Positions 1 to 10,900 of a stretch of DNA of 64,000 bases are shown one piece after another. The notes under the pieces were generated by a model. It ran no database searches. It was given only the letters and a program-made list of their open reading frames with translations, and had not been told where the DNA came from. Numbering within the stretch: position 1 is the stretch's first letter; each line of letters begins with the position of its first letter. Source of the DNA: Pagrus major (lineage: Eukaryota; Chordata; Actinopteri; Spariformes; Sparidae); NCBI RefSeq assembly GCF_040436345.1, contig NC_133238.1, forward strand, positions 471,501 through 535,500, written 5' to 3'. The translations under genes and the position numbers were made by a program.

Positions 1-1347
1 ATTTAAAGAGCGCCAGGTCATCGGCTAATATTTTGCACAGAGCATAAGGGGCTCATGTGGAAGTAGTATACTGAGTTTCATGTCATTTGGACACACCAAT
101 GTGGAGATATGCAACACTTCCTGTTTTGACCTGAATCCACAGGAAGTTGTTATTTAATAACTTGAGTATTCTTTGGCATATCAAAATTCTTTTAATAACT
201 TTTTGTCAGAAGGGTCCACAGATGCTGTGTGCAAAGTTTTGTGCAAATTGGTGAAATTGCCTGGGAGGAGTTTGAAAAAGTAGGTTTGCGACATTTGGCG
301 AATTTGCAAATTGAGTTCTGGCGAGAAAGTGGGCGTGGCCTACATCACACAATTCAGCTCTATGCACGGAACACGTAGATATAAGGTTTAACAATGTGCG
401 CCATATTATGTGGGAGTTATTAGGCAAAAACGGTTTGTGTTGATGATAGCGCCCCCTGCTGGTCATTTTTGGTGTGTGAGTTACAGGGGCCGGTCTATAC
501 CACCCCTATCAATTTCATAGCCATAAGTGTTATGGTGTGGGCACAGTGCCAAATATAAAAGGAAACTGCCACCAGAGTGCCACCTAGTGTCAGATCGATA
601 ACACCTTCATCAGCTATCCTCAGGAGGGCAGTGTCAATGAGTGTACCACGTTTTGTGTTAATCGGAGCAACCAATGTGGAGATATAAAATACTTCAATTT
701 AAAGAGCGCCACCTAGTGGTCATGGGCCAAGATATTACACAGAGCCTTAGGGGCTCATGGGGAAGTAGTATCCTGAGTTTCATGCCATTTGGACATACCA
801 ATGTGGAGATATGCAACACTTCCTGTTTGGAACGAAATCTGCAGGAAGTTGTTATTTAATAACTTGAGTATTTTTTGGAATATCAAAATTCTTTTAATAA
901 CTCTTTGTCAGGAGGGTCCACAGATGCTGTGTGCAAAGTTTGGTGCAAATTGGTGAAATTGCCTGGGAGGAGTTCAAAAAAGTAGGTTTGCGACATTTCG
1001 CGAGCTAGTGAAAAAAAACGCCAGGCGGAAATGGGCGTGACCTATATCCGGAGATTCAGCACAATTCACTGAACGCGTGGATATAAGGTTTTTGAAGGTG
1101 CGACAAAGTATGTGGGAGTTATTAGCCAAAACGCACTTTCCTTGATAATAGCGCCACCTAGTGGTGCACGTTCACAACAACAACAGATTATAAAATTTTT
1201 CGCCAAGCCTAATGAGTTTGCCAAATAAAATTCTTTTTTCATTCACATTCAGGCAGTGAAAAATGCGATCATTAAGGACAAAGGAAAATAATAATAATCA
1301 TTCGAAAAACAATAGGGACCTCGCAGGTTCCCTGCTCGGGCCCTAAT
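1..1347. repeat. Interspersed repeat, copy A (cut by window start)
   Basis: This non-coding repeat is nearly identical to 32003-33357 in the same orientation, with only scattered substitutions and a small indel near position 15. It contains an internal duplication of about 0.7 kb: the stretch with 'caccaatgtggagatatgca' occurs near 102 and again near 797. It ends in a GGGCCCTAAT terminus preceded by one short unit like those arrayed at 33300-34456. It carries CTCF-like motifs at 449, 706 and 1151. Its right edge runs straight into coding sequence of the Tnp2-like ORF, so it was either inserted there or forms a rearrangement breakpoint. I do not recognise the family with certainty. Confidence 0.75.
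449..465 (-). promoter_or_regulatory. CTCF-like motif in repeat copy A
   Basis: The plus strand reads gcgccccctgctggtca. Its complement contains CCAGCAGGGGGCGC, the classical vertebrate CTCF core. Related cores (CCACTAGGTGGCGC on the complement) occur at 706-722 and 1151-1164. This is a motif match only; occupancy is unknown. Confidence 0.5.
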
Positions 1348-2787
1348 TATCTGCAGTAAAAGCAGCAGCAAAAAACCAGTTTCGGTTTCCTTCTGGCACA
1401 ATGTCATCAAAAAGCAGAGCAATGTTTCTTACGAGACAAAGAGTCTAAATGGAATTGAGCCCTATATTATTGCCACTACTGTCCAAGTTAATCCTTGTAG
1501 GTCGATTTTTGCGCTCCACATACCCATAGTCAAAGGCATAAATTCTAGACAAGGTTTCGATAAAACATTTTCCAAGAGATATTCCAACAGTAACTTCAGC
1601 TCATACTGAGCCACCCCTTCCAGAATGTCATGCATAATGTCCAAAGAAAAATTATGACATATAACATGAAAGAACTGTAGGCTGTTAAGAGTCGAGTTCT
1701 TTTTTAAACCAAACACAGATAACTTCTGTGGGTCTGACAGCAACTCATTGCAGTGCATTTCAAAAAGTTCCTTTCCACACAAGATTATCTTGGGGTCATC
1801 CTCATTGTAAACATTCTGGGCATCATCTTTTTCTATCAAACATAAACAACAAAAATAACGTCCACTGAAAGATTCTGTAAATCCCAGAATTGCGTGCATC
1901 CTAGAACAACTGGATTTGTAAAGAATTCTGGTGTTTAGAGAACAATGGATGTGTCTTAGAATAACTTCCATCACAAAAGTCTTCGTATCTGTCAGGTCTT
2001 GATTTACAAGTTTCCCCAAGCAGTTTACAAATATCAGCATTTCAGCACATTAATTTTATCATTTCTAAAATTGGTATGTAAACAAATGTATTGTTCACTG
2101 GGACTTGATCATAAGTACCTGTTTGTTTATTTTGCCTTGTATCAAATCGAATTCCTAGAATTTTTTTACTGGCTCCACAACACCCCATTTCTTGTTGAAA
2201 TAATTCAATCTTTTACTTTCAGTATTGAAGTTAACAAATGGGTTTTCAAAAGTCTCCAGAACTTTTTCCAATGTAGCTCTTACAGGATTATCTTTAGGCA
2301 CAGCAGACAGTACTCGCTGCTTAACCTGAGTGTGCAGTCCACTAGCAAGTTCTTCCAAATCACCAACAACTGATGAAACAACACTATTTGCTATGCCACT
2401 TCCTTGTAGTTTAGCAATAATTGAAGCACAAATATTTTCTGTATTTTCTTTGTTCCTTTGACCTGATCCATTGTCCTCAAAACACTTGGACTCTGGGTTC
2501 TGCATGGCACTTGTTCCAGCAACTTCTGAAGTATCTTGGGGCATGTGGAAATTAGTTTGAAATGACTCTGGCCTTGCTGCATCTCCACTTTGACGAGAAT
2601 CCTTCTCATGAGAACAAATTAAATGTTTTTTGAAACCTGAATATGTTGAAAACTGACACCTACAACGATCTTGTGCACAAACTAACTTTAACCTGGTGCT
2701 AAGATAAAAACTGTGATCAAGTCTTAGATGAGAGATCAAGGACTGACAGGGAACATGCACAGCTTGACAAATGAAACACTTAAACAT
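1348..2787 (-). pseudogene. C2H2 plus Tnp2-like transposase ORF, decayed
   Basis: The upstream exon (2787-2170, 206 codons) starts with ATG. It has paired C..C / H...H fingers in its first 65 residues, including MFKCFICQA and the FSTYSGFKKHL segment, and ends at a plausible donor after VVEP. The downstream exon, about 2040-1348, contains the motifs GFTESFSGRYFC, DIMHDILEGVAQYELKLLLE and, after a frameshift, YVERKNRPTRINLD. These resemble Tnp2-like DNA-transposase ORFs common in fish and invertebrate genomes, where the HD-LEG motif is characteristic. A TAG interrupts the last part (NSI*TL). The middle of the protein appears to be missing between the exons, and the 3' end is cut by repeat copy A. 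The ORF begins 10 bp after the stop of the ORF1 exon at 2797. The superfamily (EnSpm/Plavaka-like) is inferred from memory. Confidence 0.55.
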
Positions 2788-2796
2788 TTAAGTACT

Positions 2797-3112
2797 TTAG
2801 TTGAAGACTTTAGCACGAAACTCACAAACTCTGGGAGACTCATTTGTTGTTATGACATCAATATTGAAAACTGTTGTTTGCACGAAGGTGAAGAGCTGGC
2901 CCAGGTACTCATTCGTACGACAGGTTGAACACGTAGTGGGATTTAAACAGTTCGTCAAATGCACCCAACGAGCTAGTGGCTTGGCAGGGGTTGAGCTGTT
3001 TGTCCACAACAATGTAGAAAGTGTCAATCCTGTTCCTGGTTCGACCAACAGCAAGGATGTATGGTTGTCTACCATCTCTTCTCCGAAGGTGTTCATCCAA
3101 GCTGCAGCATGA
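2797..3112 (-). pseudogene. Last coding exon of transposon ORF1 (frameshifted)
   Basis: The exon starts at an AG acceptor (3113-3114) and encodes SCCSLDEHLRRRDGRQPYIL, then AVGRTRNRIDTFYIVVDK and ATSSLGAFDELFKSHYVFN. A single extra G after the NLSY codons shifts frame; the second frame continues FTFVQTTVFNIDV and ends VFN-stop. The exon is in phase with the exon at 26260-26381, which ends HK at phase 0. It is therefore the continuation of the ORF1 gene whose upstream exons lie beyond the 22 kb insertion. The protein family recurs in fish genomes but its function is unknown to me. The acceptor is contained within the target-site duplication of the adjacent MITE. Confidence 0.6.
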
Positions 3113-3120
3113 CTAAAAAC

Positions 3121-3767
3121 TAGTGTTGCGACGTTCACGAACGAACCGATTCTTTGAACGGCTCGTTAACATGAACGATGGGAACCGAGTCGCAGCTGGG
3201 AACCGTTCTTTTTTTTTTTTATCACTGTGTGTTTCACGCAGATGCACACAAAAGCTCCTCCTTTGCTCCTCCCCTGAGTGGGACAGAGAACAGGAGGGAA
3301 AAAAAAGTTACATGGGGAGGAGTGCAGCCCAGCTGCACGGTGCTTATTAGATATGCAAATGTAGCATGACGCCACCTAAGTTGTGCATGCTGCCTTTGCG
3401 TAAAAAAACAAAAAACAAAAAACAGAAACACGTGACTGCCCCTGCCTCGGAGAGCAGAGCAGCTGCAGCGGTCTTAATTAGGAGGAGGACAGTCAGTCTC
3501 TCGTGTGTCGTGATAATCAATATTTCAGAATAATTCAAACTCAGATATTGGTGGGATATCTAATTTTGTATTATTTTGTTCCAAATCTCACCCCATCATA
3601 CCTCCCAGTGATTATCTCCAAGATAAAATGAGTTACCACCAGGCTGGCTTCTTAAAACTTAATAAATATAAAAATCAGTCAAATGAGCCAGTTTTTTGAA
3701 CGGCTCTTTGAAGGGAACGGCTCACCAAGATCCAGCTCCCCTCAAAGAGCCATAAATCCCATCTCTA
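3121..3767. mobile_element. Non-autonomous hAT-like MITE (647 bp)
   Basis: The element is flanked by perfect 8-bp direct repeats CTAAAAAC (3113-3120 and 3768-3775), the hAT TSD length. The left end reads TAGTGTTGCGACGTTCACGA and the right end ATAAATCCCATCTCTA. The internal arms carry 'cgttcacgaacga' and 'gaacggctc' motifs, as in the autonomous hAT at 12658-16037, whose left end also starts TAGTGATG and then GTTCACGAACGAGCC. It has no coding capacity and was probably mobilised by that type of transposase. Confidence 0.8.
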
Positions 3768-3885
3768 CTAAAAACAGGGTAACATCAACACATTACACTA
3801 TCAAGTTTTCAACTGCTCACTTGGGTCTGTACACCAGAAAAGTTGAGTTGTTAAACAAGCCATGACAAACTGTGTGTGTGTGTCT

Positions 3886-4724
3886 ATGGAGAGAATTTTG
3901 TTCCTTTATTATTCAATCAAATAGAATAGATTTGAAACCAAAAAAGAGATTTGAGAGCAAAAGAGAGTAAGTGGCAATCAAATTTTTTTTTTTTGAGATC
4001 GAAACAGAACAGGTTGCAATTGAAAAAAAAAATGTGAGAGAGCATATTTCTTCAACTTCAATCAAACCTAGTGTTTGTAAGTAAAAACATACGACCATTT
4101 TGATTATAAATCAGTCCTATTTGCTTTCAAGTTAAAAACCTTTGCTTGCGAGCTATAAAGTTTTGTTTGCAAATCAGTCCTCTTCCCTTGCAAGTTCTAA
4201 AGTTTTGCTTGCGAATTCAACTGCACTTGATGGCGGGGCCTACGCTGGTAGATGAGAGAAGAGTTTCTATTGGTTGGTTTGACCTGGCTCCAGCGCCAGC
4301 TACGCCTTCCGCATTACACCCACTTCTCCCTTGTGCTGTGCTGCTTGGAAGTAAGTTGATAGCCTGTTGCTCTTGAAACATTTCCCATAAGTAATGAATT
4401 GCACTATATATTGTTGGCTACAGCCTGCCGTACGTTCACAACAACAACAACACAAGTAATGAATTATAACGCCCTGCTGCTGCAAGTACACTGATTAGCA
4501 GCAACATGGTTGTCTCTGCTAGTCACGGCCTGAGCAGAGTAACCTAATGAGTGAGTGAATTACAGGGAGGCGTATACAACATAGGGCTGTGATTTAAACA
4601 TTTATTGTTGCATGGTACTTGCGGTGCCAAAACGTCACAGTTCCTACACAACAGTACTACCGTGGAATACTAAACTACCGCTGAACGCGGTGCCAGTTTC
4701 CACTGTGTAGCGGGCTGCCGCTAC
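3886..4724 (+). repeat. Left terminal inverted repeat of 22 kb element
   Basis: The arm matches the reverse complement of 25261-26056 along nearly its whole length, with small indels. Internally it has recurring 'ttgcaagt' and 'aaagttttgcttgcga' motifs around 4140-4220. Its inner end overlaps the hairpin at 4689-4742. No gene is visible in the arm. Confidence 0.85.
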
Positions 4725-4742
4725 ACAGTGGAAACTGGCACC
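4689..4742. other. Perfect 22-bp stem hairpin at TIR inner edge
   Basis: Positions 4689-4710 are the exact reverse complement of 4721-4742, with a 10-nt loop. Only the first half is present in the right arm, so the second half is specific to the left end. It could be a fold-back duplication or a transposase or regulatory site. Confidence 0.7.
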
Positions 4743-4949
4743 ACAGCTGGCACCACAGTTGGAAGCAATTTTTAACTTTAGTTTTCATCCTTGCATTAGA
4801 GTAATAGCATTTAATGTTTTAATGTTACTGTACATTGTGAATATTGCACTGAAGCTTGATTTGAAGGAAATCATGAATCAAATCGAAATCGCAATATCTG
4901 CCAGAAAAATCGCAATTAGATCTTTTCCTAAAATTGTTCAGCCCTACAG

Positions 4950-7900
4950 TACGGCCCCTCCACTGTTTGATGATGTGGCTGTTGTTGAATGGAGTGGGAG
5001 TGTGGGGCGACCCCGCCTCAACATAGACAGACAAACGCTGCTGAATCTTCTTGGTACAGAGTTACCACTGACATCTCTTGCGAATCTCCATGGGATTTCA
5101 AGATCTACCCTTTACAGACGAATGCAAGAGCATAACCTCTCTGTCAGAGAAGGGTATTCAGACATCCCTGATCATATTCTAGATTTAAAGGTTAGGTCAG
5201 TGAAAGCAAGATTGCCCCATGCTGGCTACAGGCTAGTCAAAGGATCCCTTAGATCAATGGGTTACCGGATTCCATGGAGAAGAGTAAAAAGTTCTTTGCA
5301 GCGTGTGAATGGTGCAGGAGTAGTAGCTCGAATGGTCCAACTGTCTTGCATTGCAAGACGGACGTACTCCATTCCTGCTCCTCTGTCACTTGTCCACATC
5401 GACACAAATCACAAGTTAATCCAGTGTGTTTTTGCCTACTGAACTTCTTCTAATCAATTGTGAATTGATGTCACTCACTTGTAATATCAGTGATGACTAA
5501 TGTAGAGGCTAAACCTAGTGCTTAAAGCCACTGAGGGGCTGCATAGAGGGCTGAACTTAGGTTGACGCGTTTGCCGAACACTGCGAGACACAGACGACTT
5601 CGGAATCGGTTAATTTGCGATCATGGTTTATTTTTCTCACCAAAACATCTTCTAGTGTGAACAAAGTCCATGCACCATTACCGATGCGACTCGCCTGCCG
5701 CAGCATGACAGAGCGGTCGAAAACTGTGTGCTCTTCCCCTTTGCAGCACCTGACCCCTGACCCCGGAACAATAACTCCCACCTATGTAGACTCCCCTTTC
5801 GTGGTGCGCTGAGGACACCTACTGGCCCCATACAGACACGCAGTCACACGGAAATGGCTCATACAACTAACAATCAACTTTTTGGTAGGTACAACATTGT
5901 GATTTATGGAGCAATTGATGGCTTCTCGAGGAAGGTAATCTTTTTTCACAACCTTGTTCACCATTTTTTGTTTTGAACCACTACATGAACCACTACACAC
6001 ACTTTGTTACAGATATTTTATCTGGACACAGCAGGAAACAACAAAGCAGAGACAGCTTTGCAATTCTTCATGGATGGAGTTCAGAAATGTGGATGGCCAT
6101 CAAGGTAAGTGCAGTTGTTCAGAAGAAATGTGACAAGATTTTGTTGTCAACACACAATGTTAGCAGTAGTAAACTGAAAAATAATAATCCATGTTCCAAA
6201 CAGCTGGAGTGACTGACTGATCACTATTCCTCATCAGTTCAATGTTATTTTACTCAATGTCTAATTAAAGTCTATTTTTGAGGTACTTGTAGTTCTCGAG
6301 TGCATTTCCATTTTATGTTAATTTGTAGTTCCACTCCACCACATTACATATATGTAATACATAATATGTAATACTTTCTAACCCGCTACATTTGATGGTT
6401 AAATATGAAACCTTTCTGTCTCATGTATTCAGGGTTACATTTCTGATGTCTGAGTTGCTAACAGCTCCGCAAATGATTTTTCATTCTAAACTTCTTTCAT
6501 GGTTTCATGTCAATAAATGTTTAAATAATCAAATATTTCACCTAAAGTCAAAGGTTAGAGAAAAAAAGTAATTCCTCTCCCATTAATCACCTCACCACCC
6601 CTCAAATTTCTCTGCTAGCCTTTTGGCGTGGCATGGGACTTAGGTTGTAAACAACTGGACTAAAATTAGTGCATATAAAGTGTAAACAATTTCCACCTCC
6701 AGTAGCTAAAACCTTAACATGCTGTTCCAACACTAATGCTTCACTATTAAAAATCTAAATATGTCATACATAATAATGTATCAGTCAGAGGGATCAAAAC
6801 ACTACTTTTACCACAATACAGTGAGCTGATAATAATTATGGACTTTAACTGTAGCATTTTTCTACAGAGAACTTCTACTTGAAATTCAGTATTTTTACAC
6901 TGTTGTATTGGGAGTTTGGCTTAACAACATTATTTTCTTCTATTCTGCAAAACACAGGCATTTCATGTTCAATCTCACTGCAAATTATTAAAGGGGAATT
7001 GTCGTTTTTTACAACCTGGACCTTATTTCAAGCATAAAATACGATCATTTACTCACCCAGATAACTTTGGTGTCATTTGGAGTCGTTCGGACGAAATTAG
7101 ATCCAGTGGAGTGTAACCAATTTTAAAGATTATAAAAGTGAATTACAGTATAATAACCAATTAAATTAATAATGGAAGCTGGACCAGAATCAGAAGATAC
7201 TAAATTCGACAGGAGCCACAGTATGAGCAACAATAAAGAGACAGACACGAGAATAACAGTTGAGTAGTCACTCTTATAATTTTTAACAGGATCCAAAATT
7301 ACCCAAACATTTAGAAAAATAAGAAAGTAGTGTGCACACTAGAAAATAAAAAAATCTCCGTTGGGGCCATAAACAAAATAAAAAGTTGTTCAGGTTTGTG
7401 TGTTTGAGTCACTGCAGTTCATCTGATTCCCAGGATCAAAGTAAGGCACTTTGGTCGTGTAGTGTAATGTCAGTGTGTAATGTTTGTGTGAATAGTTGTG
7501 TACGTGGATCTCCTCGGTGCTGAACTTTCTTCAGGGTACTTAGCTCGCCATCGGTTTCAGCAGGAAGTGTGTCCTGAACCACATTCAGTCCTCCAAAAAA
7601 ACCTGACCTATAGACAGGGTCAGAAAATTTCCATTCAACACCATTCGTTCTCAGATGCATCATTAGGGATATTCTGTCAAAAGATGCACTTCTTTACATC
7701 TAATTCTGACATGAATATTATTTTATTTCTATTCAAATTTCAAATCTTTGTTTTAGTTGTACAACATTCAGTCTTAAATCTTAAGTATCATTTATGAGAA
7801 CTAAACATTAAAGTGCTCACATATTTACCTGCTGTTCGTGTGAACAGGGTTTCAATAATAGCTACGGTAAGTAACCATTAACATTCAAAATATCATGTAT

Positions 7901-10900
7901 CACAAGCATATCAGAACCATGTGCAAATAAAATAACAGTACACATTCTGAGTAAAGACTTAGAGGTATTAAAGAGGTGTGCTCAATTTACTCTTACACTA
8001 TATAGGCCTATTCATGAAAGAGAAATGCACCAAAAATGACCCTCTTGTAACTTTAAGCTCAGTTGAAGTAACATAAATAAAATATTGTAACATTCATCAC
8101 AACATATGAAACGACTCATTTTCCTTTCAAATTGGCATTAAGAAAATGTAAACACTTCCCCTTTAAATATATTCACATCAACATGAAATGATAACCACAA
8201 TGTAAACATGTTCAGAAATATTGCACCATTTTTCACTTCAGTTCACTCTCATAACCTTAATATCACCAATGCTTTCTCTTAGCACTTGCATAAACAAGGG
8301 ATAAAAGGGGAAAACAGCACCAGAGCAGCTAAAATGCACATCTCTCACCGTTGCTCTGTGTGTATCAAGGCGAAGCACGCCGGTGTCGGACTTCGTAGCA
8401 GCTCTCCAGATGAAAGGCAAGTGGTTAGCCTATTAGGCACAGAGCTAGCATTAGCATCGACGACGATGGTAAGCGTCAACAAGCTGTTTTTTTTTTATCG
8501 GATAATTGACTCGTCTTACCGACGCAACTCCTCTCCTTTGCTCCGTCACTCAGCTCCGGACTCCAGTGGGTAAGTGCTCCACTCTTTTTTTTTCCTTTTT
8601 CACAGGTAAACTCTGGGTTTTCCCCCTGTTTTCTCTCCTCTTTTACATGCAGCAGCCCTCGTTTCTCTGGCTGAAGTCGGAAGTGACTGGGAAAAATAGC
8701 GCGCTTTGCACTTTGCTTCGAGAGGACAGGCTGAGCGTGGCTTGCGTAGCCTCTGATTGGCTGCTGAGACTAGGTACCCCCACGTGGGGCTACGTGAACT
8801 GTGTGGTGCATTTAATTGCAATGGGAAAATTAACACTTCAGCGACTGAACATTACAATTAAAGATAATATAAGAAAATATACAGTCTCTCTTCCTTTTGT
8901 TATAGCTGAGTGTTTTTTTACACCTGGCTACAGGAGCGCCGCGTATATCCATATAATGCGAGTGATCGGGGCACCGAAGCGCAGCCTCTATATAACGCAT
9001 TATCTGCTGCGAAACTAGTTCATTTCACCAATATTTTGTTATGATACGCTAGTGCTATTCCCCTCTGAGTCCGGGGTTGCCTGTTATCAACATCCGGGGT
9101 CTGTAGGTTGACCTACTAACCTCTGACCTGGATGATGTCATCTCTGAGCGCCGCACGCAGCCACAGCACAGCCAGGCCGTGTCCAAATCATGGATCTATT
9201 ATTAATGGATACCAGACCAAAAATGGCGGCCGTTGATTTCAACGGAGTTGCTCGCCTGGCGCATACGCCGAAAAAGTTTCTGACTTCCGGGTTTACTTCC
9301 GCGTTATGGGGCCCATAGAGCATGCGCAGTTGAGTCACCCCCCATGATGCTCTGGGGCCTCCCATCATGCCCTGGGGCAATGAGAATACGGTGGCCGTGA
9401 AGTGCAAAACACAACGGCAAATCAGACAACAACGGCAAAAGAGAAAACACAACACAAAGAGAGAAAACACAACACAAAAAGAGAAAACACAACACAAAAA
9501 GAGAAAACACAACACAAAAAGAGAAAACACAACGGCAAAAGAGAAAACACAACACAAAAAGAGAAAACACAACACAAAAAGAGAAAACACAACACAGAAA
9601 GAGAAAACACAACAACATTAACCAAACCGGAAAAGGTAGGAACCCTCGGGCGACATGAATCGTCGCTGATTGGACTGGTCCGTCCTTTGAACCGGAAGGA
9701 CATGGTTTACATGTTTTCAAAACAAGAGCGCTGCCAGTGACGACGTACACACTGCTATTAAAGAATATTTTGATGCAGGACATGGATATGGGTCCGTGTA
9801 TCATCTGATCATGCAATTCTATTTAATGTGGCAAACGAAAAACGAAAATACGAGTCAATATTTCGTTTTTCTGTATGCACCAAACATTGAAAACTGGTGT
9901 TTGTTTTCCTATTTTCAGCCCAAACGAGCGGGTGAGGCCACTCGAGGGTGTCCAGCGGGGAAGCTCTGAAATCACACAGAGACGCCGGATTATCACCGCA
10001 GCAGTGGTTCGCCAATTCTCCGCCGTTGGTTGTTCACACAGAACCAAGCAGCTCCGGCGTAAAAGACGAACCGGAGTATAATTCACACAGAAAGCCGGCG
10101 CTGCGGCTCCAAAGGAGGTGTGACGGTACACGTCATGACGATGACGTATGTGTTTTTTTCAAGGTGTTTCCCGGTGTCCTCCTGTTAATCTAAACATGTA
10201 CCCGCTGACTGATTATAATCATATGGATGCCGTTATAATGTGTTGTGATTGAGATCCCGACCCACCAAACATCCTGGAAAGTGACAAAGTTACGTTTTTC
10301 TCTAAATTACATAATCACCATCAGTCAACAGGACGTCTGACTATTTCACTCGGGGGGAAAGAGGCTGTTTTCTGGGGGGAAAGTTCACTGAGTCTCGGTC
10401 AGGAGGGCTGATCGTCGCGGTGATTTGGTCTCGTCATCAAAATATTCTTTAATAGCAGTGTGTACGTCGTCACTGGCAGCGCTCTTGTTTTGAAAACATG
10501 TAAACCATGTCCTTCCGGTTCAAAGGACGGACCAGTCCAATCAGCGACGATTCATGTCGCCCAAGGGTTCCTACCTTTTCCGGTTTGGTTAATGTTGTTG
10601 TGTTTTCTCTTTTTGTGTTGTGTTTTCTCTTTTTGTGTTGTGTTTTCTCTTTTGCCGTTGTGTTTTCTCTTTTTGTGTTGTGTTTTCTCTTTTTGTGTTG
10701 TGTTTTCTCTTTTTGTGTTGTGTTTTCTCTTTTGCCGTTGTGTTTTCTCTTTTTGTGTTGTGTTTTCTCTTTTTGTGTTGTGTTTTCTCTTTTTGTGTTG
10801 TGTTTTCTCTCTTTGTGTTGTGTTTTCTCTTTTGGGGTTGTGTTTTCTCTTTTGCCGTTGTGTTTTCTCTTTTTGTGTTGTGTTTTCTCTTTTTGTGTTG

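Noticed and set aside
9367..9816. Long overlapping ORFs on both strands at 9.1-9.8 kb and 10.5-11.1 kb
   Set aside because: They are translations of the 20-bp minisatellite, open in several frames because the unit length and base content avoid stops.
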